Shown here: piece after piece, positions 27,308-35,667 of the stretch
Numbering within the stretch: position 1 is the stretch's first letter
Layout: the number at the start of each line of letters is the position of its first letter
Origin: CBDBND01 sp965207985
GTDB taxonomy: Bacteria; Pseudomonadota; Alphaproteobacteria; Rhodospirillales; Rhodospirillaceae
Length of the DNA stretch: 64,000 nucleotides
Assembly (NCBI GenBank): GCA_965207985.1
Contig: CBDBND010000009.1
Coordinates: forward strand, 158,225 to 222,224
Direction of reading: 5' to 3'
The notes under the pieces: generated by a model
Databases searched by the model: none
What the model saw: the letters and a program-made list of their open reading frames with translations, nothing else
What the model was told of the DNA's origin: nothing
Position numbers and translations under genes: made by a program

Positions 27308-27838
27308 ATGACTGTGGTCAACAATCCATTTCAATTGGTGGATACCTTTTGCGACCATTGGGTTGGCCTACCGCGCGACAACGGCGCTCTCATGCCTAAT
27401 GTGCAGACCTTTCTCGACAATGTGGAACCCAAGTTGCAGCCTCACGTGGCCTTGGTCGAAGTGCACGGCCGCGATGATTGGACGCTGAAACTGTATGGCA
27501 CCGGCCGGGTGAACGCTTTTGGCAAGGATCTATCGGGAATCAATCCGCTCGACGTTTACGCCGAGTCAATTCAGCCCCTGCTTATGGACAGCATTCAGCA
27601 TGTCATCAATATTCCTTGTGGTTGGAAGTCCCAACGCAAAGTGACCACCATGAAGGGACTTGAAAATCATGGCTCCGGCGTGACCCTGCCGCTCGCCAGC
27701 GACAGCGGCACGTCCAATTGGATCGTCAATTTCATGATCTTCACCGAACCCATCGCCCACAACGACCGGCAAGGGATTGTGGAAAATATCTCGTCTTGGG
27801 AATGGATGGATATCGGCGCCGGCGTCCCTGAAGACTAG
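27308..27838 (+). CDS. PAS-domain (PAS_5-like) protein
   Basis: 176 residues without a signal peptide. It matches the alphaproteobacterial PAS_5 family: a PNVQTFLDNVEPKLQPHVAL start, DDWTLKLYGTGRVNAFGKDL, INPLDVYAES, and a C-terminal MIFTEPIAHNDRQGIVENIS. These small single-domain proteins are of unknown role, thought to be sensory. It has no output domain. The gene is alone, upstream of the prolyl isomerase pair. Confidence 0.72.
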   Translation: MTVVNNPFQLVDTFCDHWVGLPRDNGALMPNVQTFLDNVEPKLQPHVALVEVHGRDDWTLKLYGTGRVNAFGKDLSGINPLDVYAESIQPLLMDSIQHVINIPCGWKSQRKVTTMKGLENHGSGVTLPLASDSGTSNWIVNFMIFTEPIAHNDRQGIVENISSWEWMDIGAGVPED

Positions 27839-27994
27839 CAGGACGCACCAACAAAACCGTTAACCGCATCGCTTGTTTCCCGCCGCCGCGGCCCCTATGC
27901 TGCGACGCACTTGGGGCGCCGCATAACCTCGACAAACATCGCCCCGCCCGCAGTCCAGTGTTCTGGGCATATTTCCGTTACAGAAAGGCGCACT

Positions 27995-28426
27995 ATGTCC
28001 GTAGCGAAATCAGGCGACACGGTAAGTTTCCATTACACCGGTACGTTGTCCGATGGTTCCACATTTGATTCTTGAGTGGGGTCCGATCCCATGGAAGCGA
28101 AGTTGGGCGAAGGCTTGCTCATTCCCGGGTTTGAATCAGCTTTGGTCGGCATGGCCGTCGGCGAGGAAAAGTCCTTCACCGTCATCGCCGACGAAGCCTA
28201 TGGTCAGCGGCAGCCAGACTTGGTGCAGGTGCTGGAACGCGGCATGTTTCCAGATGGCGATGCTGTGGAAGTGGGTCAGATGTATGAACTGATGAACCAC
28301 AAAGGCCAACCCATGCCGGTCACCATTGTCGCCATCGAAGAAGACGACGTAACCGTCGATGCCAACCATCCCCTGGCAGGGCAAGACCTCACCTTCGCTC
28401 TGGAACTTGTGGGGATCGATTCATGA
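27995..28426 (+). pseudogene. FKBP/SlyD-type prolyl isomerase with internal stop codon
   Basis: From ATG 27995 the frame reads MSVAKSGDTVSFHYTGTLSD GSTFDS and then meets TGA at 28073-28075, continuing without another break as VGSDPMEAKLGEGLLIPGFE and SALVGMAVGEEKSF to 28426. The family normally has FDSS here, so TCA (Ser) to TGA is the simplest change. The rest is full-length (144 codons) with the insert-in-flap domain typical of SlyD. A new start at ATG 28091 would lose the first FKBP strands. It overlaps the next gene by 4 bases (ATGA), which suggests a folding operon. Sequencing error or a real nonsense mutation are both possible. Confidence 0.85.
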
Positions 28427-29241
28427 CACCGCGGAGCATCTTTTCACTGTTCGTAAGCGTTGTCGTGTTTGCCATGCCGCTTACGAGTTTGGCACAAACG
28501 TCTGACACCGTGGTCGCCGAACTCAACGGTGAAACGATCACTTGGGGGGACGTCGCTGAATTTCAAAAAACCGTTCCTTCCGCCGCTGAACTGGATACGG
28601 CCCAGATCATGCCGCAGCTATTAAACTTCTATATCGATCAACAGCTCGTCATCAATGCCGCCCGGGGCCGCGGACTGGAGAACGACCCGCAGGTCAAAGA
28701 ACAGCTCGCCCGGCTGGAAGGGGAGCTAATCCGCCAAGCCGTTTTGAGAGATGAAATTACGGATCGCGTCACACCAGAGCGCATCGCTGAAGCTTATAAT
28801 AGACGCATGGAAACGGCCGTTCAGGAAGATGAAGTCAAGGCGCGGCACATTCTGGTGGAAACACAGGACGAAGCCGAGGCATTGCTGACCGCGCTCAACG
28901 ACGGCGCCGATTTCGCGGAACTGGCACGGGAAAAATCAACCGGCCCCTCCGGACCGCAGGGCGGGGATTTGGGCTGGTTTACCGCAGGCACCATGGTGCC
29001 GGAATTTTCAGAGGCCGCTTTTGGGTTGGAACCTGGGCAGGTATCCTCTTCGCCAGTAAAAACGGATTTCGGCTGGCATGTGATTTTGGTGGAAGACCGC
29101 CGTTTAAAGCCGCTACCGACGCTCGATGAGTTAACACCGCAATTGCGGGATGAATTGGCCGATGAGGCGATCCAATCTGTGATGACCGAGTTGCGCGGCC
29201 GCGCCGCCATCGACATCAAGACACTCCCCACAAGCCAGTAA
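28423..29241 (+). CDS. exported parvulin-type peptidyl-prolyl isomerase
   Basis: 272 residues with a signal peptide (LFVSVVVFAMPLTSLAQ). An N-terminal SurA-like chaperone region (EITWGDVAEF-type start, NFYIDQQLVINAARGRG) precedes a parvulin domain: KARHILVETQDEAEALLTAL, DFAELAREKSTGPSGPQGGD, LGWFTAGTMVPEFSEAAFGL and SPVKTDFGWHVILVEDR. It should assist folding of exported proteins. It overlaps the FKBP pseudogene by 4 bases and would be translationally coupled to it. Confidence 0.93.
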   Translation: MTPRSIFSLFVSVVVFAMPLTSLAQTSDTVVAELNGETITWGDVAEFQKTVPSAAELDTAQIMPQLLNFYIDQQLVINAARGRGLENDPQVKEQLARLEGELIRQAVLRDEITDRVTPERIAEAYNRRMETAVQEDEVKARHILVETQDEAEALLTALNDGADFAELAREKSTGPSGPQGGDLGWFTAGTMVPEFSEAAFGLEPGQVSSSPVKTDFGWHVILVEDRRLKPLPTLDELTPQLRDELADEAIQSVMTELRGRAAIDIKTLPTSQ

Positions 29242-29264
29242 GGCCGCACCTTTTTCGAAGCGGT

Positions 29265-31013
29265 CTACGTCGGAAAACTAAGCGTGACCGTCGCTCCTCG
29301 GTGGGGTTCTGAGGTCACGCGCAACGTTCCGCCCATTAACTCCATACAGGTTTTGGCGATCGATAATCCGAGCCCGCTACCCTGACCTTGGGTATTGGTT
29401 TGCGAGCTCTCAACAAGAAACGGCTGTCCAAGCCGTTCAATGATTGAAGCGTGAATACCTGGACCCTCGTCGGAAATGATAATGTCTAGCCCCCCTGAGG
29501 CATTGGCTGTGTAAGAGAGATGAACCACTGAACCTGAGTCGGAAAACTTTATGGCATTAGAAAGAAGATTGATGACCACTTGTTTAAGGAGCCGCTCATC
29601 TGCGTGAAGGAAGACGGGGTGATCTGGATAATTTGGTTTGATTGCAATGTCTTTGTCTTGAGCAAGGCCTGACAGCATTGCGATAATTTTGTCAAGACAC
29701 TCTTTTGTATTTATCTGCGTTTTCTTGACTCGATATTCGCCTGCTTCAATCCGTGAAAAATCAATAATGTCATTAACCAACTCCAAAAGATGCCTGCCGC
29801 TGTTGTAAATGTCGTCAGCGTATTCGGTGTACTTATCGTTAGGTTGGGATCCAAACACGCGATCGCGGATAGCTTGGGAAAATCCGATTATAGCATTTAA
29901 GGGCGTGCGAAACTCATGACTCACCTGGGCGAGAAATTGAACTTTTATGTCGTTGGCACGTTCAGCTTCGTTCTTGGCGGCAACGAGTTTGTGTTCAGAC
30001 AGCTCGATGCGACGGAGCTGTCTTAAGAGGATCAAAGATAACGCCGCCAGAAAAAGCAAAAAGAGAACAGCTTCAATGATGATTTGGATGCGGTTCTGAC
30101 GCCAGGCCGCTAGAAAATCACGGCCGTCCAAGTTGACCGAAAGCCAAAGACCGAATTCCCTCATATCAAGCAGGCTGGTCACTGACGTGTTACCGTTGGA
30201 TTGCGTCACATAAGTTGTCGCGTAATCTTCCACGTTTTGCGCCGAGGCATTGGTCATTCGATCGGCAACGCTCGGCACTTGGTCGCCGGTTTTCCATTGG
30301 GCATTTTGATTGCCGGCGATTAGGGTGCCGCGACTATCCCATAACAGCACCTGCCCGTATTGGCCTACTTCCAAGTTCGAGTAGAACGTCCGAAAAACAT
30401 CAGGATCAATTAATCCGACCAGATATCCCTGCCTCTGGCCGGCAACACCTTGAATGGGCAATACGACGGGAATGAGCCAGCGGCCTCCAAGATGCTCTCC
30501 ACTGCTTTCGGATGCGCGATCAAATCGCAAAAGATGGAAATCCGATCTATCGACCGAAATTCCCATGGGACCGATCACTGAAAAAGTCTTTGAGGTCTGC
30601 TCGAGAGGAAATCTTTGACCGGAGGCCAAAGTAAAACCGCCGCTATCCAGCAGATACAACGCATCCAGATAACTTGAACTGTCAATTGACGTGCTCAGCA
30701 GTTGGTGAAAGAAGGCCTCATTAAATTCGGCATACTGTCCCCTGTCGACGTAAATGTTTGCTATGCCTTCGAGTATGCGTCGCGCTTCGTTGAATATCTG
30801 CGTGGCATGCGATCTGCCGGACCGGGCGATGTTACGGCTTTCCCGTTGTTCAGAGTCGACCAGAGCGTCGTAGCTGTTGCGAATCTGCGCGACCGCAATC
30901 AATACGGTCGTAAAAAAAACAATGCCGGCGAAAACGGTAAAAATGACTTTGACGCGCCCAAACGCACCCGCTTCCTGTCGCTCTCGAACATTCGTGTTGG
31001 TACCATGTTCCAT
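29265..31013 (-). CDS. membrane sensor histidine kinase without neighbouring response regulator
   Basis: 582 residues from ATG 31013 (a TTG/GTG-type extension to 31055 is possible). Membrane segments flank a periplasmic Cache-type sensor region: VKVIFTVFAGIVFFTTVLIA near residue 20-40 and IIIEAVLFLLFLAALSLILL near 310-330. The kinase core follows: H box LAQVSHEFRTPLNAIIGFSQ (about His365), N box VINLLSNAIKFSD, G1 DEGPGIHAS, G2 GSGLGLSIAKTCMELMGG. No receiver domain is fused and no response-regulator gene lies nearby, so its partner is elsewhere. It is convergent with the PpiC gene. Confidence 0.92.
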   Translation of the reverse strand: MEHGTNTNVRERQEAGAFGRVKVIFTVFAGIVFFTTVLIAVAQIRNSYDALVDSEQRESRNIARSGRSHATQIFNEARRILEGIANIYVDRGQYAEFNEAFFHQLLSTSIDSSSYLDALYLLDSGGFTLASGQRFPLEQTSKTFSVIGPMGISVDRSDFHLLRFDRASESSGEHLGGRWLIPVVLPIQGVAGQRQGYLVGLIDPDVFRTFYSNLEVGQYGQVLLWDSRGTLIAGNQNAQWKTGDQVPSVADRMTNASAQNVEDYATTYVTQSNGNTSVTSLLDMREFGLWLSVNLDGRDFLAAWRQNRIQIIIEAVLFLLFLAALSLILLRQLRRIELSEHKLVAAKNEAERANDIKVQFLAQVSHEFRTPLNAIIGFSQAIRDRVFGSQPNDKYTEYADDIYNSGRHLLELVNDIIDFSRIEAGEYRVKKTQINTKECLDKIIAMLSGLAQDKDIAIKPNYPDHPVFLHADERLLKQVVINLLSNAIKFSDSGSVVHLSYTANASGGLDIIISDEGPGIHASIIERLGQPFLVESSQTNTQGQGSGLGLSIAKTCMELMGGTLRVTSEPHRGATVTLSFPT

Positions 31014-31135
31014 ACGTATCTTTTGGCACACTGTCTGAACAATAAAAACTGGCACACCAGCCCGAACCGCTAACTGGCCAGTGTCATCTCCGGTCTGGGA
31101 CTACTGGCCGGGGCAATACTTTTGTCCCAACGGAC

Positions 31136-31444
31136 TTACGGTCTCTCGACGGGCTCCGCCAAGGTTTCTATGGCCACTAGCCGTGAATCTGCGCTGCGCC
31201 AACGAATCTGTCGAAGCTCCGTGTATTCTGGCGAATCATAAAAAGCGGACACGGTGTCCATATCGGGAAACTCGATGATCACCGTACGCCGCGGTTCCCA
31301 ATCTCCCTCAAGGACCTTGACCTCCCCGCCCCGCGCAATGTAACGGCCGCCAAATTTATTGACGATGTCCGGATTGCTTTTGATGTAATTCGCATAGGTG
31401 TCGGGATCTTTGACATCAATATCGGCGATGAGAAAAGCAGGCAT
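31136..31444 (-). CDS. DUF1330 alpha/beta-barrel protein
   Basis: 102 residues matching DUF1330: an IADIDVKDPDTYANYIKSNP start, GGRYIARGGEVKVLEGDW, and RTVIIEFPDMDTVSAFYDSP followed by EYTELRQIRWRSADSRL. The fold is a dimeric ferredoxin-like barrel, as in the Dabb and RedY-like proteins also found here. Function unknown. It is the last gene of the minus-strand set MFS - SDR - CMD - monooxygenase - DUF1330, with a 70-base gap before it. Confidence 0.88.
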   Translation of the reverse strand: MPAFLIADIDVKDPDTYANYIKSNPDIVNKFGGRYIARGGEVKVLEGDWEPRRTVIIEFPDMDTVSAFYDSPEYTELRQIRWRSADSRLVAIETLAEPVERP

Positions 31445-31514
31445 AGTCGGTTTCCGTTTTTCAATGGCAATATCACGCTACGGGAAACACGAATTTCTCC
31501 GTGTTCAGATATCG

Positions 31515-32750
31515 CTATTTCTTCTGGGTCGGAGCGTGTTCGGACTTGGGTTTGCCGAAAGGCAGACCGAGTAGGTATTTGCCGTAAGCGGTCATGTTCA
31601 TGTCCCAATTGACGCCCATCTGTGAGGCCATGACTGAAAGATCGCGCCACTGGCGCTGCACCGGGTTGGTGTCGAAAATAGCCGTCGCCCCCATCTGACT
31701 GACCAGGCGCTGAGTGGCGTTGTAGCAGAGGCGGGTCAGGTAAACCCGGTCCCGGTTGATCTCGGCGTTTTCCTCTTCGCTCAAAACTCTCCGCTCTAGA
31801 CCAGCACCATGGAGTCGGTCCGTGATCTTGTCGAACAGCATGCGGGCGCAATCCAGTTCCACCGACGATTCAGCCAAACGGACCTGTACGGTCTGCTGTT
31901 GAGCTACGGTAACACCGGTCATGGCACCGATACGTTTTTTGGTGGCGGCGGCGTAATCGTCGAACGCTCCTTCAGCGCAACCCATAACAGGGCCGATCAT
32001 CCAATTGGTGAAGTAGGGCATGAAAGGAACGTCAAACAAGTAAGCATCGGGTGATAAGTCTGCGCCGGGTGGATGCGGACCGAAGGAGTCCTTAGACGTC
32101 ATCACCCATTCGTCTTCGACGAAATGGTTCTCGAAGCGGATGTCTTTGGATCCGGTAGCCCGCATGCCGGCCACATGCCAGGTGTCGTCCACATGCACCG
32201 CGTCGCGCGGTACGGTGGCGCGGAACACATTGGGCTCGGGCGGATCAGGATGATTGTCACACCGTCCCGTCACCATCACCCAATTGGCGTGATCGATACC
32301 CGAACCGAACCGCCATACGCCATTGAGGCGATAACCGCCGTCTTCTTTGGTTATGGTGCCTGTGGTCTGCGCCGACGCGGTGGTGACGACCTGACGGTCC
32401 CTGTCCTTGAACATCTCGTCCTGCACCACTTTGGGGAATCTGGCCGCAATGGCGATGTGGCCGCCGACCACACTGATCATCCATCCGGTCGAGGCACAAG
32501 CCCGTGCAGCAACCCGGGAGGTGTGTACGATTGCCGGCCAATCCAATTCCAAACCGCCGTAGCGTGCCGGTGCAAACAATTGCAGCAAACCGGCATCGTA
32601 AAGTTCGTCGATGGTATCCTTCGGTAGCTTGCGCTCGCGTTCCGCATCCGTCGCCCGCTCCCGCCAACCGGGCAGTAGCGCCTCCGTGCGGGCACAAAGT
32701 TCCTCCACACTGGGCTTTGCAGCGGTGGTCTGGGCCGTATCAGGCATCAA
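31515..32750 (-). CDS. acyl-CoA-dehydrogenase-fold flavin monooxygenase (HsaA/HpaB-type)
   Basis: 411 residues of acyl-CoA dehydrogenase fold, with VEELCARTEALLPGWRERAT and FAPARYGGLELDWPAIVHTS N-terminal, ASTGWMISVVGGHIAIAARF, AQTTGTITKEDGGYRLNGVW and FGSGIDHANWVMVTG in the flavin/beta domain, and AGMRATGSKDI before the C-terminal helices. The catalytic base Glu of dehydrogenases is not evident. The pattern matches flavin-dependent hydroxylases of the HsaA/C2/DszC group, which use reduced flavin from a partner reductase. No reductase gene is obvious in the window. Gene set context: CMD, SDR and MFS upstream. Confidence 0.88.
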   Translation of the reverse strand: MMPDTAQTTAAKPSVEELCARTEALLPGWRERATDAERERKLPKDTIDELYDAGLLQLFAPARYGGLELDWPAIVHTSRVAARACASTGWMISVVGGHIAIAARFPKVVQDEMFKDRDRQVVTTASAQTTGTITKEDGGYRLNGVWRFGSGIDHANWVMVTGRCDNHPDPPEPNVFRATVPRDAVHVDDTWHVAGMRATGSKDIRFENHFVEDEWVMTSKDSFGPHPPGADLSPDAYLFDVPFMPYFTNWMIGPVMGCAEGAFDDYAAATKKRIGAMTGVTVAQQQTVQVRLAESSVELDCARMLFDKITDRLHGAGLERRVLSEEENAEINRDRVYLTRLCYNATQRLVSQMGATAIFDTNPVQRQWRDLSVMASQMGVNWDMNMTAYGKYLLGLPFGKPKSEHAPTQKK

Positions 32751-32820
32751 GATCGTCCTTCAAGACTTCTCATAAACACTAATGACGTCAAAGTCATGCT
32801 GCCGCCTGCGCTTCAGGGCC

Positions 32821-33231
32821 TCAAGGATTTTCCTTGCTTTCAGAGGTATTGGCCGCCTCGTGAGCAGAAGCCAACGCGGCTTTCGCCGTGGCAAAGGCAG
32901 CGATCCCGGCAGGCACACCCAGATAGACGGTACAATGTAAAAGCACCTCTTTGATTTCATCGACCGTACATCCGGTGCGCAATGCGCCTTGCACATGAAG
33001 TCCCAGTTCACGCTGACGGTCGAGCGCTGCCAGCAAGGCAATGTTGAGCAGACTGCGGGTTTTGCGCTCCAAACCGGGACGGGACCACACCGAACCCCAT
33101 GGCCAAGCAGCCAGCATGTCGTCAAATTCTTGGTCGAAGTCGGTGAGTGCGCTGCGGGTACGATCTACGTGATCGTCGCCAAGGACGGCACGGCGAGCTT
33201 TAAGTCCTGCTTCGATACGGTCTTGGCTAAT
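32821..33231 (-). CDS. carboxymuconolactone decarboxylase-family protein with ATT start
   Basis: The frame holds 136 residues of a CMD-family protein when read from the ATT codon at 33229-33231: ISQDRIEAGLKARRAVLGDD, then HVDRTRSALTDFDQEFDDML and the conserved WSRPGLERKTRSLLNIALLA, GCTVDEIKEVLLHCTVYLGV. Between that codon and an internal ATG at 33117 there is no ATG, GTG or TTG, yet the residues before 33117 match the family N-terminus (MSQDRIEKG...). The start is therefore either a rare ATT initiation or an ATG mutated to ATT. The catalytic Cys-x-x-His-like region is LLHCTVYLG. It follows the SDR gene by 20 bases in the same direction. Confidence 0.85.
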   Translation of the reverse strand: MSQDRIEAGLKARRAVLGDDHVDRTRSALTDFDQEFDDMLAAWPWGSVWSRPGLERKTRSLLNIALLAALDRQRELGLHVQGALRTGCTVDEIKEVLLHCTVYLGVPAGIAAFATAKAALASAHEAANTSESKENP

Positions 33232-33251
33232 ACCCCGCCGGAGTCGTCGGG

Positions 33252-34058
33252 TTAGTAACCCGCGGGGGTTAACGGATCCCGTTTGACAAAAGGTTGTTTT
33301 ATTAAACGCCAGAGTATTTTCGGCACGGTGAGCCAGCTGATTCGCTTGCCGTGTTTGTCATTGGCCAAAACCTGGTCCACCACATAAGCGGTGACGTCTT
33401 CCACCGTGTCGCCGAGCAGCATGAGAAACTTCTTTTCGCGCCGCTCCTCTTTTGGCAGGTCTTTGGTGTCTCCCATGCCGAGGTCGGTAAGGACAATCCC
33501 CGGCTGGATGTAACCGACTTTGACGTTGGTGTTCTTGAGTTCCTTGATGGCGCTGGCGGTGAAATAGGTGATCGCCCGTTTGGTCGCACCGTAAATGGTC
33601 AAGCCCGGCCGGGTCATACCATCGGACCCGAAGCCTTCCATGTTGTATATCCAGCTGCTGCCATCTTGGTCCTTCATGCCTTTGACCGCCACCTGGGTGC
33701 CGTTGATGATACCGGTGAGATTGGTTTGCACCACCGACGAGAGAACATCCGGCGGTAGATCGGCAACGTTGACGTATTTGTGGATGATCCCGGCATTGTT
33801 GATCCAGTAATCCACCCGCCCGAATGCTCCAACCGCCGTATCCCATAGTTTTTGCACCTGGCCGACATCGCTGACATCGCAAGGCTGGCCGATGACACCA
33901 TTTGTACCTGTTGCATCTTCGCTGAGTGATCTTACGGCTTTATCAGTGGCTGCCACACTGCGCCCTGACACCACCACATTGTGACCGCGCTTCAAAAACT
34001 CACGGGCCAATCCCAGGCCAATACCTCGCGTGGAACCGGTAATGACCGCCACTGCCAC
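33252..34058 (-). CDS. NYC1-like short-chain dehydrogenase/reductase
   Basis: 268 residues. NAD(P)-binding motif TGSTRGIGLGLAREF near the start, WINNAGI near residue 90, and the catalytic YGATK (about 165). The Ser position is replaced by the NMEGFGSDG loop, which resembles chlorophyll b reductase (NYC1/NOL)-like SDRs. It is closely similar to the SDRs at 37560-38396 and 38547-39386, so these three form a local paralogous set. It overlaps no neighbour but is 6 bases from the MFS gene and 20 from the CMD gene, so an operon is likely. Confidence 0.92.
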   Translation of the reverse strand: MAVAVITGSTRGIGLGLAREFLKRGHNVVVSGRSVAATDKAVRSLSEDATGTNGVIGQPCDVSDVGQVQKLWDTAVGAFGRVDYWINNAGIIHKYVNVADLPPDVLSSVVQTNLTGIINGTQVAVKGMKDQDGSSWIYNMEGFGSDGMTRPGLTIYGATKRAITYFTASAIKELKNTNVKVGYIQPGIVLTDLGMGDTKDLPKEERREKKFLMLLGDTVEDVTAYVVDQVLANDKHGKRISWLTVPKILWRLIKQPFVKRDPLTPAGY

Positions 34059-34064
34059 GGGGAC

Positions 34065-35441
34065 TTATTCCGCCTGTTGCTGCGCCATCTGCGCCATGCG
34101 GGCTTCGCGCATGGCTTTTATTTCATCGGGCATCATGCCGGGCGATTTCATCCGCACGACGATGGCGAACAGGCAGATGCAAAGATTGAGTGCACCGACG
34201 AAGACAAATGGTCCGGTCAGCATCCAGGTGTCAAACAGGATGCCGCCGACAAACGTGGCTACCAAAATACCAACAGCGCCGGAGCCGTTGAAAACTCCGA
34301 CCACGGCGCCCCGTTCTTTCACCGGCGCTTCCTGGCCGATGAGTGCTTGGGAGGCAAAGAAGGCGCTGATCTGCCCAATGCCGAGTACAGCGAACAGTAG
34401 CCAGTAGATTCTGTTGGTGGGATCGTCGACGAAATACATGGACGCGTAGCCGACGGACGCCAGACCCATGCCGAAAATAACCGCGGAAACTCTGTTAATG
34501 CGGTCGATGATCACCCCCATGATCGGCGACCAGACCAAACCAAACATTTGCGCGACGGCAAAGATGGTCACACCAACAATGGCAGCCTGTGCTGGGGTCA
34601 TGCCTTGCTGCACACCCCAGACCGATCCCCACAAATTCGTGAACGCCCCGATAACAACCAAATCAGAGCGCGCCACAAAAGCCGACGCATAGGCCAAGGA
34701 AATACGTGGATTTTTGGCGTTGATAATACCGGCTTTAAACAAAGCTTTCGCCGGTTGTTTTTCCTTTACCTCTGATGGCACACCGCCTTTGAGGCCCCAT
34801 TTGAGAATCCATGCAGATATGAGCAGAACAATGGCCAACGCCCAGAACGCGTAGAGCCCCTGCTGTTTTGCTGTCATGCCCGCTTGTTCCAGTTGGCCTA
34901 GCAAGACCTGGCCAAACACCACGGCGGTGAAAATCACCCCGAGGGAATTCATCACGCCGGTCCAGGCAATGAGTTTGCCGCGGGCATATTCGCGCGGATA
35001 ATCCTGACCGACGATGCCGAGCATGCCGGCGGCGGCCGACGTGCCGATGCCGTACATCGTCCGGGCGACAAACAAATCGGCGATGCTATCCGCGTAGGGA
35101 TAAAGCGCATAACCGAAGGCCATGGCGATCATGCCGAAGCAGAATACGGGCCGGCGGCCGACGCGGTCCGCCAGCACGCCAAAGGGAGCTGCCAAAGAAA
35201 TGGTGATGATCTCGTTCCAGAATGCGAGTGCACCGGTGACCCGGCCTTGCTCATTGCCAGGCAGTTCCAGATTGGCATTGAGAACAAACGCCTGACCGGT
35301 ATTGATGAAAGTAAGAAAGCCGATGGTGGCGAAGGACGCATACATGAGCGTCCAGGCGTTCTTGGCGGTGACATCATCCGCCAGATCAATGCGTACGCCA
35401 AAAAAGGGGCGGTAATAATTTTGCGGTACCGAAGCAGACAT
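34065..35441 (-). CDS. MFS transporter
   Basis: 458 residues with about 12 membrane segments. The MFS loop motif is FGVLADRVGRRPVFCFGMIA (about residue 80-100), and a second-half loop MGVIIDRINRVSAVIFGMGL. The protein is related to the carrier at 44119-45528 over its full length (same ARTMYGIGTSAAAG-like and NSLGVIF regions). The C-terminus is a charged, Gln-rich tail. It heads the probable operon of SDR, CMD, monooxygenase and DUF1330, so it may import that pathway's substrate. About 200 bases with no clear gene separate it from the M3 peptidase. Confidence 0.92.
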   Translation of the reverse strand: MSASVPQNYYRPFFGVRIDLADDVTAKNAWTLMYASFATIGFLTFINTGQAFVLNANLELPGNEQGRVTGALAFWNEIITISLAAPFGVLADRVGRRPVFCFGMIAMAFGYALYPYADSIADLFVARTMYGIGTSAAAGMLGIVGQDYPREYARGKLIAWTGVMNSLGVIFTAVVFGQVLLGQLEQAGMTAKQQGLYAFWALAIVLLISAWILKWGLKGGVPSEVKEKQPAKALFKAGIINAKNPRISLAYASAFVARSDLVVIGAFTNLWGSVWGVQQGMTPAQAAIVGVTIFAVAQMFGLVWSPIMGVIIDRINRVSAVIFGMGLASVGYASMYFVDDPTNRIYWLLFAVLGIGQISAFFASQALIGQEAPVKERGAVVGVFNGSGAVGILVATFVGGILFDTWMLTGPFVFVGALNLCICLFAIVVRMKSPGMMPDEIKAMREARMAQMAQQQAE

Positions 35442-35667
35442 TTCCTGGCGTTCCCCATTGATTGTTCCGTCCAGATGAACATGGGTTCTGCCTGGAACGG
35501 AGTGGCGCGTACCTTAGTCGCGAAGGGTTCTTAACTAGCAGGAATCAGGGAGCCTGACCGCGCGTTGGATATGTGAGCCCCCTAGGCTTTCACCACCTCC
35601 ACAGGCTAAAAAGGCTTGGGTTGGCGTCAGCGACCCGTCCAGTGCTCCGACTTTTTTGAAGGTTGTA

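Noticed and set aside
28060..28095. Selenocysteine codon in the FKBP gene
   Set aside because: A short hairpin can be drawn just after the TGA (TGGGG...TCCCA), but it starts too close to the TGA and is much shorter than a bacterial SECIS; the family has Ser here.
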